From contig NC_022657.1 in assembly GCF_000494755.1 (NCBI RefSeq), forward strand, positions 3,758,001 to 3,822,000: a stretch of DNA of 64,000 nucleotides, written 5' to 3'. This DNA is from Amorphoplanes friuliensis DSM 7358. GTDB lineage: Bacteria > Actinomycetota > Actinomycetes > Mycobacteriales > Micromonosporaceae. Below, in pieces: positions 49,389 through 58,028 of the stretch (position 1 is the stretch's first letter; each line of letters begins with the position of its first letter). The translations under genes were made by a program, and so were the position numbers. The notes below the pieces were generated by a model, which had not been told where the DNA came from, searched no databases, and saw nothing but the letters and a program-made list of their open reading frames with translations.

Positions 49389-51065
49389 GTGAGTTCACCC
49401 GCCGGCCCGTCCGCCGATCGCCGGACCTTTCTCAGCCTGATCGGCCTCTCGGCCGCCGCCGTCGCCGGAGGGGGAGTGCTCGGCGGCTGCGCCGACAAGG
49501 CCACCCGCGGCGGCGCGACCCAGCAGCTCGACAAGCTCGCCGGGATCCTGCCCGAGCAGCGCGCGCTCACCATCGCGGTGCCCAAACCGGACATCATCAG
49601 CACCCGGCCGGTCGCCGACGGCTACACGAAGTTCCCGGCTCGGCTGGTCGACGCCATCACCGACAAGCCCGGCGCGGGTGGTCCGGCCATCCGCGCGATG
49701 GTTCCGGTCTGGGGGCCCGCGCCGCCGTCCGGCTCGAGCAACGCCTACCTGACCGCGATCAACACCGAGCTCGGCACCGAGGTCGACTTCAGCGTGCAGG
49801 ACGGCCTGAAGTACGCGGAGAAGCTCGGCGCGATCCTCGGTGCCCGCGACGTCCCGGACGTGCTCTGCGTCCCGGGCTGGGAGGTCTCCAAGCTGGCCCG
49901 TTTCGGCGACGCGGTCGGTGCGCTCTTCGAGGACCTCACGCCGTACCTGCAGGGTGCCGCAGTCGGGGCCTACCCGATGCTGGGCACGTTCCCGGCCGGC
50001 GCGTGGCGCAACGCGTGCTGGAACGAGCGCCTGATGGCCGTGCCCAACCCGACCGATGGGCCGTTCCCGTGGGGGCTCTTCCACCGCAAGGACCTGCTGA
50101 CCAAGGCCGGGCTCGCGGCGCCGACGACCATCGACGAGCTCTTCGAGGTCGGCCAGAAGGTGACGGACGCCGACAAGGGCGTCTGGGCGTTCTCGGACAT
50201 CTTCGCCATGGTCCAGATGTTCCACAAAGTGCCGGGCAGCAAGGACGGCTGGCGGCTCAAGGCCGACGGCACGCCGGAGTTCAAGTACGAGACGGCGGAG
50301 TTCAAGGCCGCCGCCGAGTTCATGGCCAAGGTCTACCAGGCGGGCCTGGTCCACCCGGACATCGTGGCCAGCAAGGGCGCCGACGCCAAACAGCTGCTGC
50401 AGAGCGGCAAGATCATGTTCCACCAGGACGGCATCGGCATGTGGCAGGTCATGCAGGCCGAGCAGCAGAAGATCACACCCGGCTTCGACGTGCAGCCGGT
50501 GAAGCTCTTCTCCGCCACCGGTGGCAGCCCGCTCGCCTGGGGTGACGACGAGCCGATCTCGTACACGTTCGTCAAGAAGGGGCTGGGCAAGGCGCGGGTC
50601 GAGGAGATCCTGCGGATCGTCAACTGGTGCTCGGCGCCGTTCGGCACCAGCGAGTTCGACCTGCGGGAGTACGGCGTCGAGGGCAAGCACCACACCCGCA
50701 GCGCCGACGGGCCCGTGAAGACCGAGCTCGGCTTCAAGGAGATCCAGAACCAGTACTTCTTCATCAGCGGGCGCAGCCCGGTCGTGCAGCCGTACCCGCA
50801 GACGCCGCAGTACGTGCCGCAGCTGCTGGCGTACTCGAACGAGACCGTGAAGCACCTCGAGAAGGACCCCTGGGACGGCCTGAAGTTCGAGATGCCGAAC
50901 AAGTACAAGGCGGGTCTGGTGCCCACCGAGGACAAGATCACCGACATCGTCCGCGGGCGGCGGCCCCTGACCGACCTCGACACCGTGGTCAAGGAGTGGC
51001 GGGCCGCGGGCGGGGACGAGGCGCGGCAGTTGCTGGGGACGGCGCTGACCGACGCCGGTCGATGA
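49389..51065 (+). CDS. ABC sugar-binding lipoprotein (CUT1 / LplA-like)
   Basis: A 558-residue extracellular solute-binding protein from GTG 49389 with AGGAG upstream. A twin-arginine-like signal (DRRTFLSLIGLSAAAVAG) ends in a lipobox Cys (GVLGGC, Cys34). The mature protein reads as an LplA/CUT1 receptor: PVWGPAPPSGSSNAYL, VPDVLCVPGWEVSKLARFGD, GLFHRKDLLTKAGL, KIMFHQDGIGMW. It delivers an oligosaccharide to the permeases. The long size (558) is typical for LplA-type receptors. The stop overlaps the next ATG. Confidence 0.92.
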   Translation: MSSPAGPSADRRTFLSLIGLSAAAVAGGGVLGGCADKATRGGATQQLDKLAGILPEQRALTIAVPKPDIISTRPVADGYTKFPARLVDAITDKPGAGGPAIRAMVPVWGPAPPSGSSNAYLTAINTELGTEVDFSVQDGLKYAEKLGAILGARDVPDVLCVPGWEVSKLARFGDAVGALFEDLTPYLQGAAVGAYPMLGTFPAGAWRNACWNERLMAVPNPTDGPFPWGLFHRKDLLTKAGLAAPTTIDELFEVGQKVTDADKGVWAFSDIFAMVQMFHKVPGSKDGWRLKADGTPEFKYETAEFKAAAEFMAKVYQAGLVHPDIVASKGADAKQLLQSGKIMFHQDGIGMWQVMQAEQQKITPGFDVQPVKLFSATGGSPLAWGDDEPISYTFVKKGLGKARVEEILRIVNWCSAPFGTSEFDLREYGVEGKHHTRSADGPVKTELGFKEIQNQYFFISGRSPVVQPYPQTPQYVPQLLAYSNETVKHLEKDPWDGLKFEMPNKYKAGLVPTEDKITDIVRGRRPLTDLDTVVKEWRAAGGDEARQLLGTALTDAGR

Positions 51066-52087
51066 GCAGCGACCAGGCGAGCCGCCCGGTCGTCGCTCCC
51101 GGCGCACCCGCGGCGGAGACCCCGCCGCGGGTGCGCCGGGCGCCGAAGAAGGCCCGGCGCTCGCCGCTGCGGGCCCGGCTGCGGCGCGACTGGCCCCTGC
51201 TGGTCATGGTCGCGCCCGGTGCGCTGCTGCTGGCGGTCTTCCACTACCTGCCGGTGCTCGGCAACGTGGTCGCGTTCCAGGACTACAACCCGTACCTGGG
51301 TGACAGCCCGCTGGGGGCGATGGCCGCCAGCCCGTTCATCGGTCTGGAGAACTTCCGGGAGCTCTTCGCCGACCCGGCGTTCTGGGACGCCCTCTGGAAC
51401 ACCCTGTCGATCACGGCGTTCCAGCTGGTCTTCTTCTTCCCCCTGCCGATCGCCCTGGCGATCGTGCTGAACAGCATCATGTCCAGCCGTCTGCGCGGCT
51501 TCGTGCAGACCGTGGTCTACCTGCCGCACTTCTTCAGCTGGGTGCTGGTGGTGACGTTCTTCGTGCAGATGCTGGGCGGTGCGGGTCTGCTCTCCCAGGA
51601 GCTGCGCGACGCCGGGATCTCCCCGCCGGAGATCATGTCCAACCCGGACACCTTCATCGTGCTGGTCACCGCCGAGGCCGTCTGGAAGGACCTGGGCTGG
51701 GGCACGATCGTCTTCCTGGCCGCGCTCGCGGCGGTCGACCCCAACCTGTACGAGGCGTCGGCCGTCGACGGTGCCGGACCCCTGCGCCGGCTGTGGCACA
51801 TCACCCTGCCCGGGCTGCGGCCGGTGATCGTGCTCCTGCTGATCCTGCGGCTCGGCGACGCGCTCTCGGTCGGCTTCGAACAGTTCCTGTTGCAGCGGGA
51901 CGCGGTGGGCCGCCAGGCCGCCGAGGTCCTCGACACGTTCGTCTACCACCAGGCCATCGCCACCGGCGACTACGGCTTCGGTGCCGCGGCCGGCCTCTTC
52001 AAGGCCCTCGTGGGGCTGGTGCTGATCCTGGCCGCCAACAAGTTCGCCCACGCACTCGGCGAACGGGGGGTGTACTCGCGCTCATGA
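51062..52087 (+). CDS. ABC sugar permease (LplB-like)
   Basis: A 341-residue inner-membrane permease. An N-terminal Ala/Pro-rich cytosolic region of ~50 residues is followed by six spans. The EAA loop for ATPase contact is YEASAVDGAGPLRRLWHITLPGLRPV. Features such as FNYLPVLG-like FHYLPVLGNVVAFQDYNPYLG and LPHFFSWVLVVTFF are those of LplB/YtcP partners. ATG 51062 overlaps the receptor stop, and its own stop overlaps the next permease (ATGA). No ATPase gene is in the operon. Confidence 0.93.
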   Translation: MSSDQASRPVVAPGAPAAETPPRVRRAPKKARRSPLRARLRRDWPLLVMVAPGALLLAVFHYLPVLGNVVAFQDYNPYLGDSPLGAMAASPFIGLENFRELFADPAFWDALWNTLSITAFQLVFFFPLPIALAIVLNSIMSSRLRGFVQTVVYLPHFFSWVLVVTFFVQMLGGAGLLSQELRDAGISPPEIMSNPDTFIVLVTAEAVWKDLGWGTIVFLAALAAVDPNLYEASAVDGAGPLRRLWHITLPGLRPVIVLLLILRLGDALSVGFEQFLLQRDAVGRQAAEVLDTFVYHQAIATGDYGFGAAAGLFKALVGLVLILAANKFAHALGERGVYSRS

Positions 52088-52998
52088 CCACTGACCTGCG
52101 TACCCGGCGGCGGCACCCGAACCGCCCGGCCTGGGAGGAGCAGCCCGGCGTCGTCGCGCAGACGGCCAAGGGCACGGTGCTGACCGCGGTGGTGCTGGCC
52201 GTGCTCATCCCGTTGTGGGTGGTGCTGCTGACCAGCCTGTCGTCGCGCGAGACCATCAATGCCGCCGGTGGGCTGGTGGTGGTGCCCCGCGATCTCGACT
52301 TCTCGGCGTACCGGATCATCTTCTCGGGTGGTCAGATCACCAAGGCGCTGCTGGTGAGCACCCTGGTCACCGTGGGCGGCACGGCGCTGAGCCTGGTGCT
52401 GACCGTGCTGGCGGCCTACGGGTTGTCGCGGCCCGGGTCGCTGCTGCACCGCGGCCTGCTCTTCTACTTCCTGCTGACGTTCCTGATCTATCCCGGTCTG
52501 GTGCCGCAATATCTGGTGGTGACGGGCCTGGGCCTCAAGGACAGCCTGTGGTCGCTGATCCTGCCGGGCGCGCTGAGCGTCTTCAACCTGGTCGTGGTCC
52601 GCGCGTTCTTCCAGAACATCCCGTCCGAGCTGCTGGACAGCGCCCGCATGGACGGCGCGGGGGAGTTCCGGATCCTGTGGCGGATCGTCCTGCCGCTGTC
52701 CAAGGCCGTCATCGCGGTGGTCGGGCTCTTCTACGCGGTCGGCTACTGGAACGTCTGGTTCAACGCGCTGCTCTACATCGACGACAACGAGAAGTTCCCG
52801 ATCCAGCGCATTCTGCAGAGCTACATCCTGGCCGGGCAGGCGCCGCAGAACGCCGGGACGGTCGGGTCGGCACTACCGCCCACGCTCGCCATCAAGATGG
52901 CCGTCGTGGTGGTGACCGTCGCGCCGATCGCGCTGATCTACCCGTTCATCCAGCGCCACTTCACCCGTGGAGTGATCGTCGGGGCGATCAAAGGCTGA
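52084..52998 (+). CDS. ABC sugar permease (YtcP-like)
   Basis: A 304-residue second permease of the CUT1 importer with six spans. The EAA loop is LLDSARMDGAGEFRILWRIVLPLSKAV. LTFLIYPGLVPQYLVVTGLGLKDSLW and YWNVWFNALLYI are family marks. The start overlaps the previous stop. The 3' end overlaps the convergent GH95 gene by 11 nt. Because no ATP-binding subunit is encoded nearby, the importer probably shares a MsiK-like ATPase encoded elsewhere, as usual in actinomycetes. Confidence 0.93.
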   Translation: MTTDLRTRRRHPNRPAWEEQPGVVAQTAKGTVLTAVVLAVLIPLWVVLLTSLSSRETINAAGGLVVVPRDLDFSAYRIIFSGGQITKALLVSTLVTVGGTALSLVLTVLAAYGLSRPGSLLHRGLLFYFLLTFLIYPGLVPQYLVVTGLGLKDSLWSLILPGALSVFNLVVVRAFFQNIPSELLDSARMDGAGEFRILWRIVLPLSKAVIAVVGLFYAVGYWNVWFNALLYIDDNEKFPIQRILQSYILAGQAPQNAGTVGSALPPTLAIKMAVVVVTVAPIALIYPFIQRHFTRGVIVGAIKG

Positions 52999-55057
52999 CC
53001 GCCCTGAGCTGGCGGGGTTGCCCGGCGGTCAGCTCGACGGTCACCTCGGGCCGGCCGTCGATCAGCAGGCCGGGCGGGGCACTGACCGTCAGGCGGACGT
53101 CATGGCGGGCCGTGAGGACAACCTCGGCGCTGTCCGGATCCCAGCGCAGCTCCTGCAGTCGCACGGCGTCGCGCGCGCACAGGCCGGTCACCCGCCCGCG
53201 GGGCCACTGAGGTGGCAGCGCCGGGAGCAGGTCGAGGCGGCCGTGGGCGCAGCGGACCAGCATGGCCGCCACGACCGCGGGGAAGCCGCCCGCGATGTCC
53301 ACGTTGAAGATCGCGTCACGGTTGTGGGTCGGCACGAGCGTCGGCCGCCAGTAGCACTCGGCCATCCGTACGACACACGCGTACGCCTCGGACGCCAGGC
53401 CCAGTGCCGCCGCGGCCAGCCCCAGCTGCACCAGGCCGTACGCCATCTCGTCGGAGTCCGCGCTCAGCCACCAGTCCAGGCGGCGGCGGATCGCGGCCAC
53501 CGCCGACGCGCGCATCGCCGGGTCGTCCGTGATCAGGGGATCCGGCTCGTACCAGAGCGGCCACAGGTGGGACGCGTGACGGTGGGCCGGCTGGTCGTCG
53601 AGGTCCGGATGGCACCACTCGGCGAGCAGCCCGCCGGCGATGCGATAGCAGGGCAGCGCGTCGAGCAGCCGGCGCCATCGCGGCGCCTCCGCATGGTCGG
53701 CGTCGACGGACAGCAGCGTGGTCAGCAGGTCACGGACCACCGCCACGTCCATCGTCGCGTTCACACAGGCCTGCGAACCGGTCGCGGGCGGGGCGTTCTC
53801 GGGGGAGTACGAAGGGCTGAACACCGCCCCGCCGTCCTCGATCGTCACGAAGTCGAGGTAGAAGTCGGCGGCCTCCCGCAGGAACGGCAGCGCCCGCTCG
53901 TGCAGGAACGTGTCGTCGCCGGTGTAGCGCCAGTAGTCGGTGTACAGCCGGCCCATCCACGCCGCACCCGCCGTCCAGAACGTCTGGCACCACACCGGTC
54001 CGAAGTGGTTCTGCCGCCCGTGCGACGACAGGTGCACGGGTGTCAGCAGACCTCGGGCCCCGTAGAGGCGGCGCGCGTTGTGGCGCAGGTCGTCGCGGAC
54101 GGCGTCGAGCAGGTCGAAGACGGGCAGCAGCAGCTCCGGGGTGCCGGTGGGGAGGAGCCCGGCGACCGCGGCGGGCAGGTTGCCGTCGAGGGTGTAACCA
54201 CTGGACCACGGTGGTGTCCAGGTGCCGCTCCACACGCCTTGCAGGGTCGGCGGGAGCTCACCGGTGCTGCTGACGATCGTGTACCGGCCGGCGTCGAAGA
54301 GCCGCTCGATCCGGGTGTCGCCGAGCTCCAGCCGCACCCGGTCCATCAGCTCACCGTGGACCTCGCGGTGCGCGGCGAGCAGGGCCTCGAAGTCCTCCTG
54401 GACGGGCGGATCGGGCTCACCGGGCAGCAACGTCCGCAGCACCAGCACCACGTCCTCGCTGCCGGGCAGCAGCTGGCACCGCACGCGATAGCCGGTCGGT
54501 GCACCAGGCCAGTCCGCGCCGAAGCCGACGGTCAGCGCCAGCCCGTCGTGCCTCACGGCGATCGGGACGGGCGGGGTGCCGTCGATGAGTCCGAGCTGCA
54601 GCTCACCGCGAAATCCCTCGAGCCGCAGCACGATCGCGTCCGCCGGCCGGGAGGCGAACACCTCCAGGGAGCCGCCCGTCCAGTGGTGCGTGACCAGGCC
54701 GGTCGCCGGATCGATGTCCTGCCGGAGGTCCGTCAGGGGAACGTCGGGGCGCAGGGTCAGCGTCGCGGCGCCGACCAGGGGATCGATCCAGACCGTCTCC
54801 GCGTACGCGGGATCGCCGGCGATTGCGTGCGCGCACACGGCGTCGGCGGCTGCGGCGTACTCGCCCCGGCTCAGCAGCTCGCGGAGGCGGGGGAGGATCG
54901 CGGCCGTGTCGGGTGCGTCCAGCGGCGGGCCCATCGGCAGGAACAGGCGCTCGTGGGACACCGTGACCCGCAGCGCGCCGGGATCGCCCCAGCACAGGGC
55001 GCCTTGGCGACCGTTGCCGGTGATCCGCGCGTGCTCCCAATTGACAGCTTCTCGCAC
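52988..55057 (-). CDS. GH95-like glycoside hydrolase (alpha-L-fucosidase type)
   Basis: About 689 residues with an N-terminal beta-sandwich (GNGRQGALCWGDPGALRVTVSHERLFLP) and an (alpha/alpha)6 barrel. Landmarks of GH95 are LPPTLQGVWSGTWTPPWSSGYTLDGN, FSPSYSPENAPP and HRHASHLWPLWYEPD. GH95 enzymes remove alpha-L-fucose or alpha-L-galactose. No signal peptide, so it should act on imported oligosaccharides. The start is set at GTG 55057; a TTG at 55093 would run over the operator. The gene is divergent from GH42 beta-galactosidase, and the pair could strip Fuc-Gal side chains. Confidence 0.85.
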   Translation of the reverse strand: MREAVNWEHARITGNGRQGALCWGDPGALRVTVSHERLFLPMGPPLDAPDTAAILPRLRELLSRGEYAAAADAVCAHAIAGDPAYAETVWIDPLVGAATLTLRPDVPLTDLRQDIDPATGLVTHHWTGGSLEVFASRPADAIVLRLEGFRGELQLGLIDGTPPVPIAVRHDGLALTVGFGADWPGAPTGYRVRCQLLPGSEDVVLVLRTLLPGEPDPPVQEDFEALLAAHREVHGELMDRVRLELGDTRIERLFDAGRYTIVSSTGELPPTLQGVWSGTWTPPWSSGYTLDGNLPAAVAGLLPTGTPELLLPVFDLLDAVRDDLRHNARRLYGARGLLTPVHLSSHGRQNHFGPVWCQTFWTAGAAWMGRLYTDYWRYTGDDTFLHERALPFLREAADFYLDFVTIEDGGAVFSPSYSPENAPPATGSQACVNATMDVAVVRDLLTTLLSVDADHAEAPRWRRLLDALPCYRIAGGLLAEWCHPDLDDQPAHRHASHLWPLWYEPDPLITDDPAMRASAVAAIRRRLDWWLSADSDEMAYGLVQLGLAAAALGLASEAYACVVRMAECYWRPTLVPTHNRDAIFNVDIAGGFPAVVAAMLVRCAHGRLDLLPALPPQWPRGRVTGLCARDAVRLQELRWDPDSAEVVLTARHDVRLTVSAPPGLLIDGRPEVTVELTAGQPRQLRAVSL

Positions 55058-55062
55058 CGCTC

Positions 55063-55087
55063 CTAGTTTGGCTTGATTCCCAACAAA
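55063..55087. promoter_or_regulatory. Second ROK-type operator
   Basis: CTAGTTTGGCT - TGA - TTCCCAACAAA matches the 49315-49339 site at 17 of 22 arm positions with the same spacing. It lies in the 40-nt gap between the divergent GH95 and GH42 genes. Confidence 0.75.
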
Positions 55088-55097
55088 GGACAAGCGG

Positions 55098-57032
55098 ATG
55101 CTCTACGGCGGTGACTACAACCCTGAGCAGTGGCCGGATCAGGTGCAACTGCAGGACGTCGAGCTGATGCGCCGTGCCCGGGTGAACCTCGCGACGGTCG
55201 GCGTCTTCGCCTGGTCGCGGCTGGAGCCCGCCCCCGGCCGCTTCGAGTTCGGGTGGCTCGACACGGTGCTCGATCGCCTGGCCGCACAGGGGATCTCGGT
55301 CGCCCTGGCCACCCCGACCGCCTCACCGCCGCCGTGGTTCAGCCTGGCCCACCCCGAGGCGCTGCCGGTCACCGCGGACGGCGTACGCCTGAGCCACGGC
55401 AGCCGCGACACGTACTGCGTGAGCGCACCGGCGTACCGGTCGGCGGCCCTGCGCATCGCCACCGCCCTGGCCGAGCGCTACCGCGACCATCCCGCCCTGG
55501 CCCTGTGGCACGTGCACAACGAGTACGGCACCACCTGCCACTGCGACCTGACCGCCGAGGCGTTCCGCCGCTGGCTGCGCGAGCGCCACGGCAGCCTCGA
55601 GGCGCTCAACGACGCCTGGACGACCACGTTCTGGAGCCAGGAATACAGCGACTGGGCCCAGATCCGGCCACCGCGGGCGACGCAGTACCTGCCGAATCCC
55701 GCGCAGGTGCTCGATTTCCGCCGGTTCACCTCCGACGAGCTGCTGGCGGCGTACCGGGAGCAGCGAGAGGTGCTCAAGGCCGCGACACCTGGCGTGCCGG
55801 TCACCACCAACTTCGTCCTGGGCGGCTGGGTGCCGGTCGACCACGCCCGCTGGGCCCGCGAGGTGGACCTGGTGGCGATCGACCACTACCCGTCCGACCC
55901 GGGTCTCGAGGCCGAGGTGGAGGCGGCCTTCGCGGCGGACCGGGCGCGTGGCTGGGCACGGCACAGCCCGGGCGCGCCGGCGTGGCTGCTGATGGAGACG
56001 GCGCCGAACCTCATCTACACCGGCGGGCGCATGCACACCAAGGAACCCGGCCGGATGGCGCGGCAGAGTCTGGCGGCGATCGCCCGCGGCTCGTCGGGTG
56101 CGCTGTTCTTCCAGTGGCGGGCGCCGCGCGGGGGTGCCGAGCTCTTCCACTCCGCGCTCGTGCCGCACGCCGGGCCCGACAGCCGGGTCTTCCGGGAGGC
56201 GGTCGCGCTCGGCGAACAACTGGAACGGATCGCCGAAGCCGCCGAGGGTGTGGTGGTGGAAGCGAACGTTGCGGTCTCCTGTGACGAGCCCTCCGCTTGG
56301 GCGCTGCAAGCCCCGGGTCTGCCGTCCGACCGGCTCGATCACCACGACGAGGCACGGCGGGCGCATCGGGCGTTGTGGCGGCGGGGGATCGTCGCGGACG
56401 TCATCGGGACGCTCGAGCGGCTCTCCGCGTACCGGATGATCGTGCTGCCGGGGCACTTCCTGCTGTCGGACGCCCAGGCCGGCGGCCTCGGGGACTGGGT
56501 CGCCGCGGGCGGCCGGCTGGTGGCCGGGTTTCTCAGCGGGGTGGCCGACGAACACGGCCGCGTCCGTCTCGGCGGTTATCCGGGCGCGTTGCGCGAGTTG
56601 CTCGGCGTGCGCGTCGAGGAGTTCCACCCGCTCGGCCCGGAGGAGCGCGTCACGCTGACGAGCGGCACCGGCGACCTGTGGAGCGAGACCGTGCACCTCG
56701 AAGGCGCCGAAGCTGTGCTGTCCTACCTGGATGGTGGACCGGCCGTGACCCGGCACAAGGTGGGCCGGGGCGAGGCCTGGTACGTCTCCACCCGCCTCGA
56801 CGAGCCGGACCTGGAGAAGCTGCTCGGCGAGATCGCGGGCGGTGCGGCCGGACTGCCGCCGGGCGTGGAAGCGGTCCGCCGCCGCGCCGGTGAGCGGTCC
56901 TGGCTGTTCCTGCTGAACCACACGGCCGACGACCACGACGTGCCCGCCACCGGGCTCGACCTGCTGACCGGGCGGCGGGTGAACGGGTCACTCGGGCTGC
57001 GGGCGGGCAGCGCGGCGGTCGTCCGGGAGTGA
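55098..57032 (+). CDS. GH42 beta-galactosidase
   Basis: A 644-residue GH42 enzyme starting MLYGGDYNPEQWPDQVQLQD at ATG 55098. The catalytic acid/base is Glu142 in HVHNEYG and the nucleophile Glu300 in LLMETAPNLI. LMRRARVNLATVGVFAWSRLEPAPGRFEF and a beta-galactosidase trimerisation-type domain (RALWRRGIVADVIG, YRMIVLPGHFLLS) are visible; the Ig-like C-terminal end closes the protein. No signal peptide: it acts inside the cell on imported galactosides. Control by the ROK protein through the operator at 55063 is likely. Confidence 0.93.
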   Translation: MLYGGDYNPEQWPDQVQLQDVELMRRARVNLATVGVFAWSRLEPAPGRFEFGWLDTVLDRLAAQGISVALATPTASPPPWFSLAHPEALPVTADGVRLSHGSRDTYCVSAPAYRSAALRIATALAERYRDHPALALWHVHNEYGTTCHCDLTAEAFRRWLRERHGSLEALNDAWTTTFWSQEYSDWAQIRPPRATQYLPNPAQVLDFRRFTSDELLAAYREQREVLKAATPGVPVTTNFVLGGWVPVDHARWAREVDLVAIDHYPSDPGLEAEVEAAFAADRARGWARHSPGAPAWLLMETAPNLIYTGGRMHTKEPGRMARQSLAAIARGSSGALFFQWRAPRGGAELFHSALVPHAGPDSRVFREAVALGEQLERIAEAAEGVVVEANVAVSCDEPSAWALQAPGLPSDRLDHHDEARRAHRALWRRGIVADVIGTLERLSAYRMIVLPGHFLLSDAQAGGLGDWVAAGGRLVAGFLSGVADEHGRVRLGGYPGALRELLGVRVEEFHPLGPEERVTLTSGTGDLWSETVHLEGAEAVLSYLDGGPAVTRHKVGRGEAWYVSTRLDEPDLEKLLGEIAGGAAGLPPGVEAVRRRAGERSWLFLLNHTADDHDVPATGLDLLTGRRVNGSLGLRAGSAAVVRE

Positions 57033-57147
57033 CCACGGCACAGGTCCGTCGTGCGGGACTGCTCAGGTCCGGGCGGAATGCTGCCGATGGAAGGCGCAGA
57101 CCGGTGGGCGCCCCCGCCGGCACCGTCCGACCCTGAGCGAGGAACCC

Positions 57148-57465
57148 ATGGCGTTCGCCACGGCTGTGCCGGCCATCGACCGGACCGGATCGTACGGTCT
57201 CGCCCGCCCCGACCTCGCCGAGGCGCAGGAGTCGCTGCGGCAGGTCCACGGCGCCGCGGCCGACGACCTCTGGACGGCGCTGACCACGAGCGCGGGCCTC
57301 ACGGGCACCGAGACCGACAGCGCGTCGTTCGGCCGTCTGATCGAGGCCATGCTCGCCGCCGACCCGGTCACCGCACTCTGCGGCCGCGCCCTGATCATCC
57401 GGGGGTCTGCCTACGTCTACCTGGCGGACGCGCCGCCGAGCGACACCCCGGTGGCTATTCGGTGA
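57148..57465 (+). CDS. Hypothetical protein (105 aa)
   Basis: A 105-residue soluble protein starting MAFATAVPAIDRTGSYGLARPDLAEAQESLRQ, helical in the middle (ADDLWTALTTSAGLTG, FGRLIEAMLAADPVTALCGRALIIRGSAYVYLAD). A GAGGAA ribosome site lies 5 nt before ATG 57148. No family recognised. It converges on the GAF-domain gene with an 11-nt overlap. Confidence 0.65.
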   Translation: MAFATAVPAIDRTGSYGLARPDLAEAQESLRQVHGAAADDLWTALTTSAGLTGTETDSASFGRLIEAMLAADPVTALCGRALIIRGSAYVYLADAPPSDTPVAIR

Positions 57466-57967
57466 TCCGGTAGCGGGCCAGGATGTCCATGACCTCGGCC
57501 GCGCCGATGTGCAGGTTGTCGATGTCGGCGGCGCTGAACTCGCGCGCCTCGGGGCTCATGACACAGTGCGTGCCGATGAGCTCGCCGCTCTCCGAGGTCA
57601 GGGGCACACCGGCGTAGGCGAGCACGAGGCCGGTGAGCACACCCGGGGTGCCGGCGAAGTCGTCGGACCGCCGCAGGTCACCCGCGATGAGCGGCCGGCC
57701 GGTGACAACAACGGCCGGGCACATCGAGATCTCGTTGGGCGTGCCCCCGAGCGGCGACAGGAAGTCGCCCTCGCCGCCGTTGGTGGCGAGCGCCGTCGTC
57801 GACGTGTTGAGCACGGCTTGCACGGCCGCCAGCGGCATGCCGAGGCGCTCGGCCGTCCGCAGGCACACACCGCGCAGCTCCGCGGCGAGCACCGGGTGGA
57901 AGAGGTCGTACGACGCCACCGCCTGCAGCCGGACGAGATCGGTGAGCACACGGGCGTTCTCGGACAT
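57455..57967 (-). CDS. GAF-domain protein
   Basis: A 170-residue single-domain protein from ATG 57967. It fits a GAF fold: LRGVCLRTAERLGMPLAAVQAVLNTSTTALA, then VTGRPLIAGDLRRSDDFAGTPGVLTGLVLAYAGVPLTSESGELIGTHCVMSP. GAF domains bind small molecules or sense redox and light. No output domain is present, so it may act with a kinase elsewhere. An upstream codon adds 52 basic, unstructured residues and was not used. Confidence 0.8.
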   Translation of the reverse strand: MSENARVLTDLVRLQAVASYDLFHPVLAAELRGVCLRTAERLGMPLAAVQAVLNTSTTALATNGGEGDFLSPLGGTPNEISMCPAVVVTGRPLIAGDLRRSDDFAGTPGVLTGLVLAYAGVPLTSESGELIGTHCVMSPEAREFSAADIDNLHIGAAEVMDILARYRITE

Positions 57968-58028
57968 CACCCCGTCATTGTCGTCCGCGGCCCGCGAGCG
58001 GGAGCGGGTTCCACGAAAGAGACCGGCT

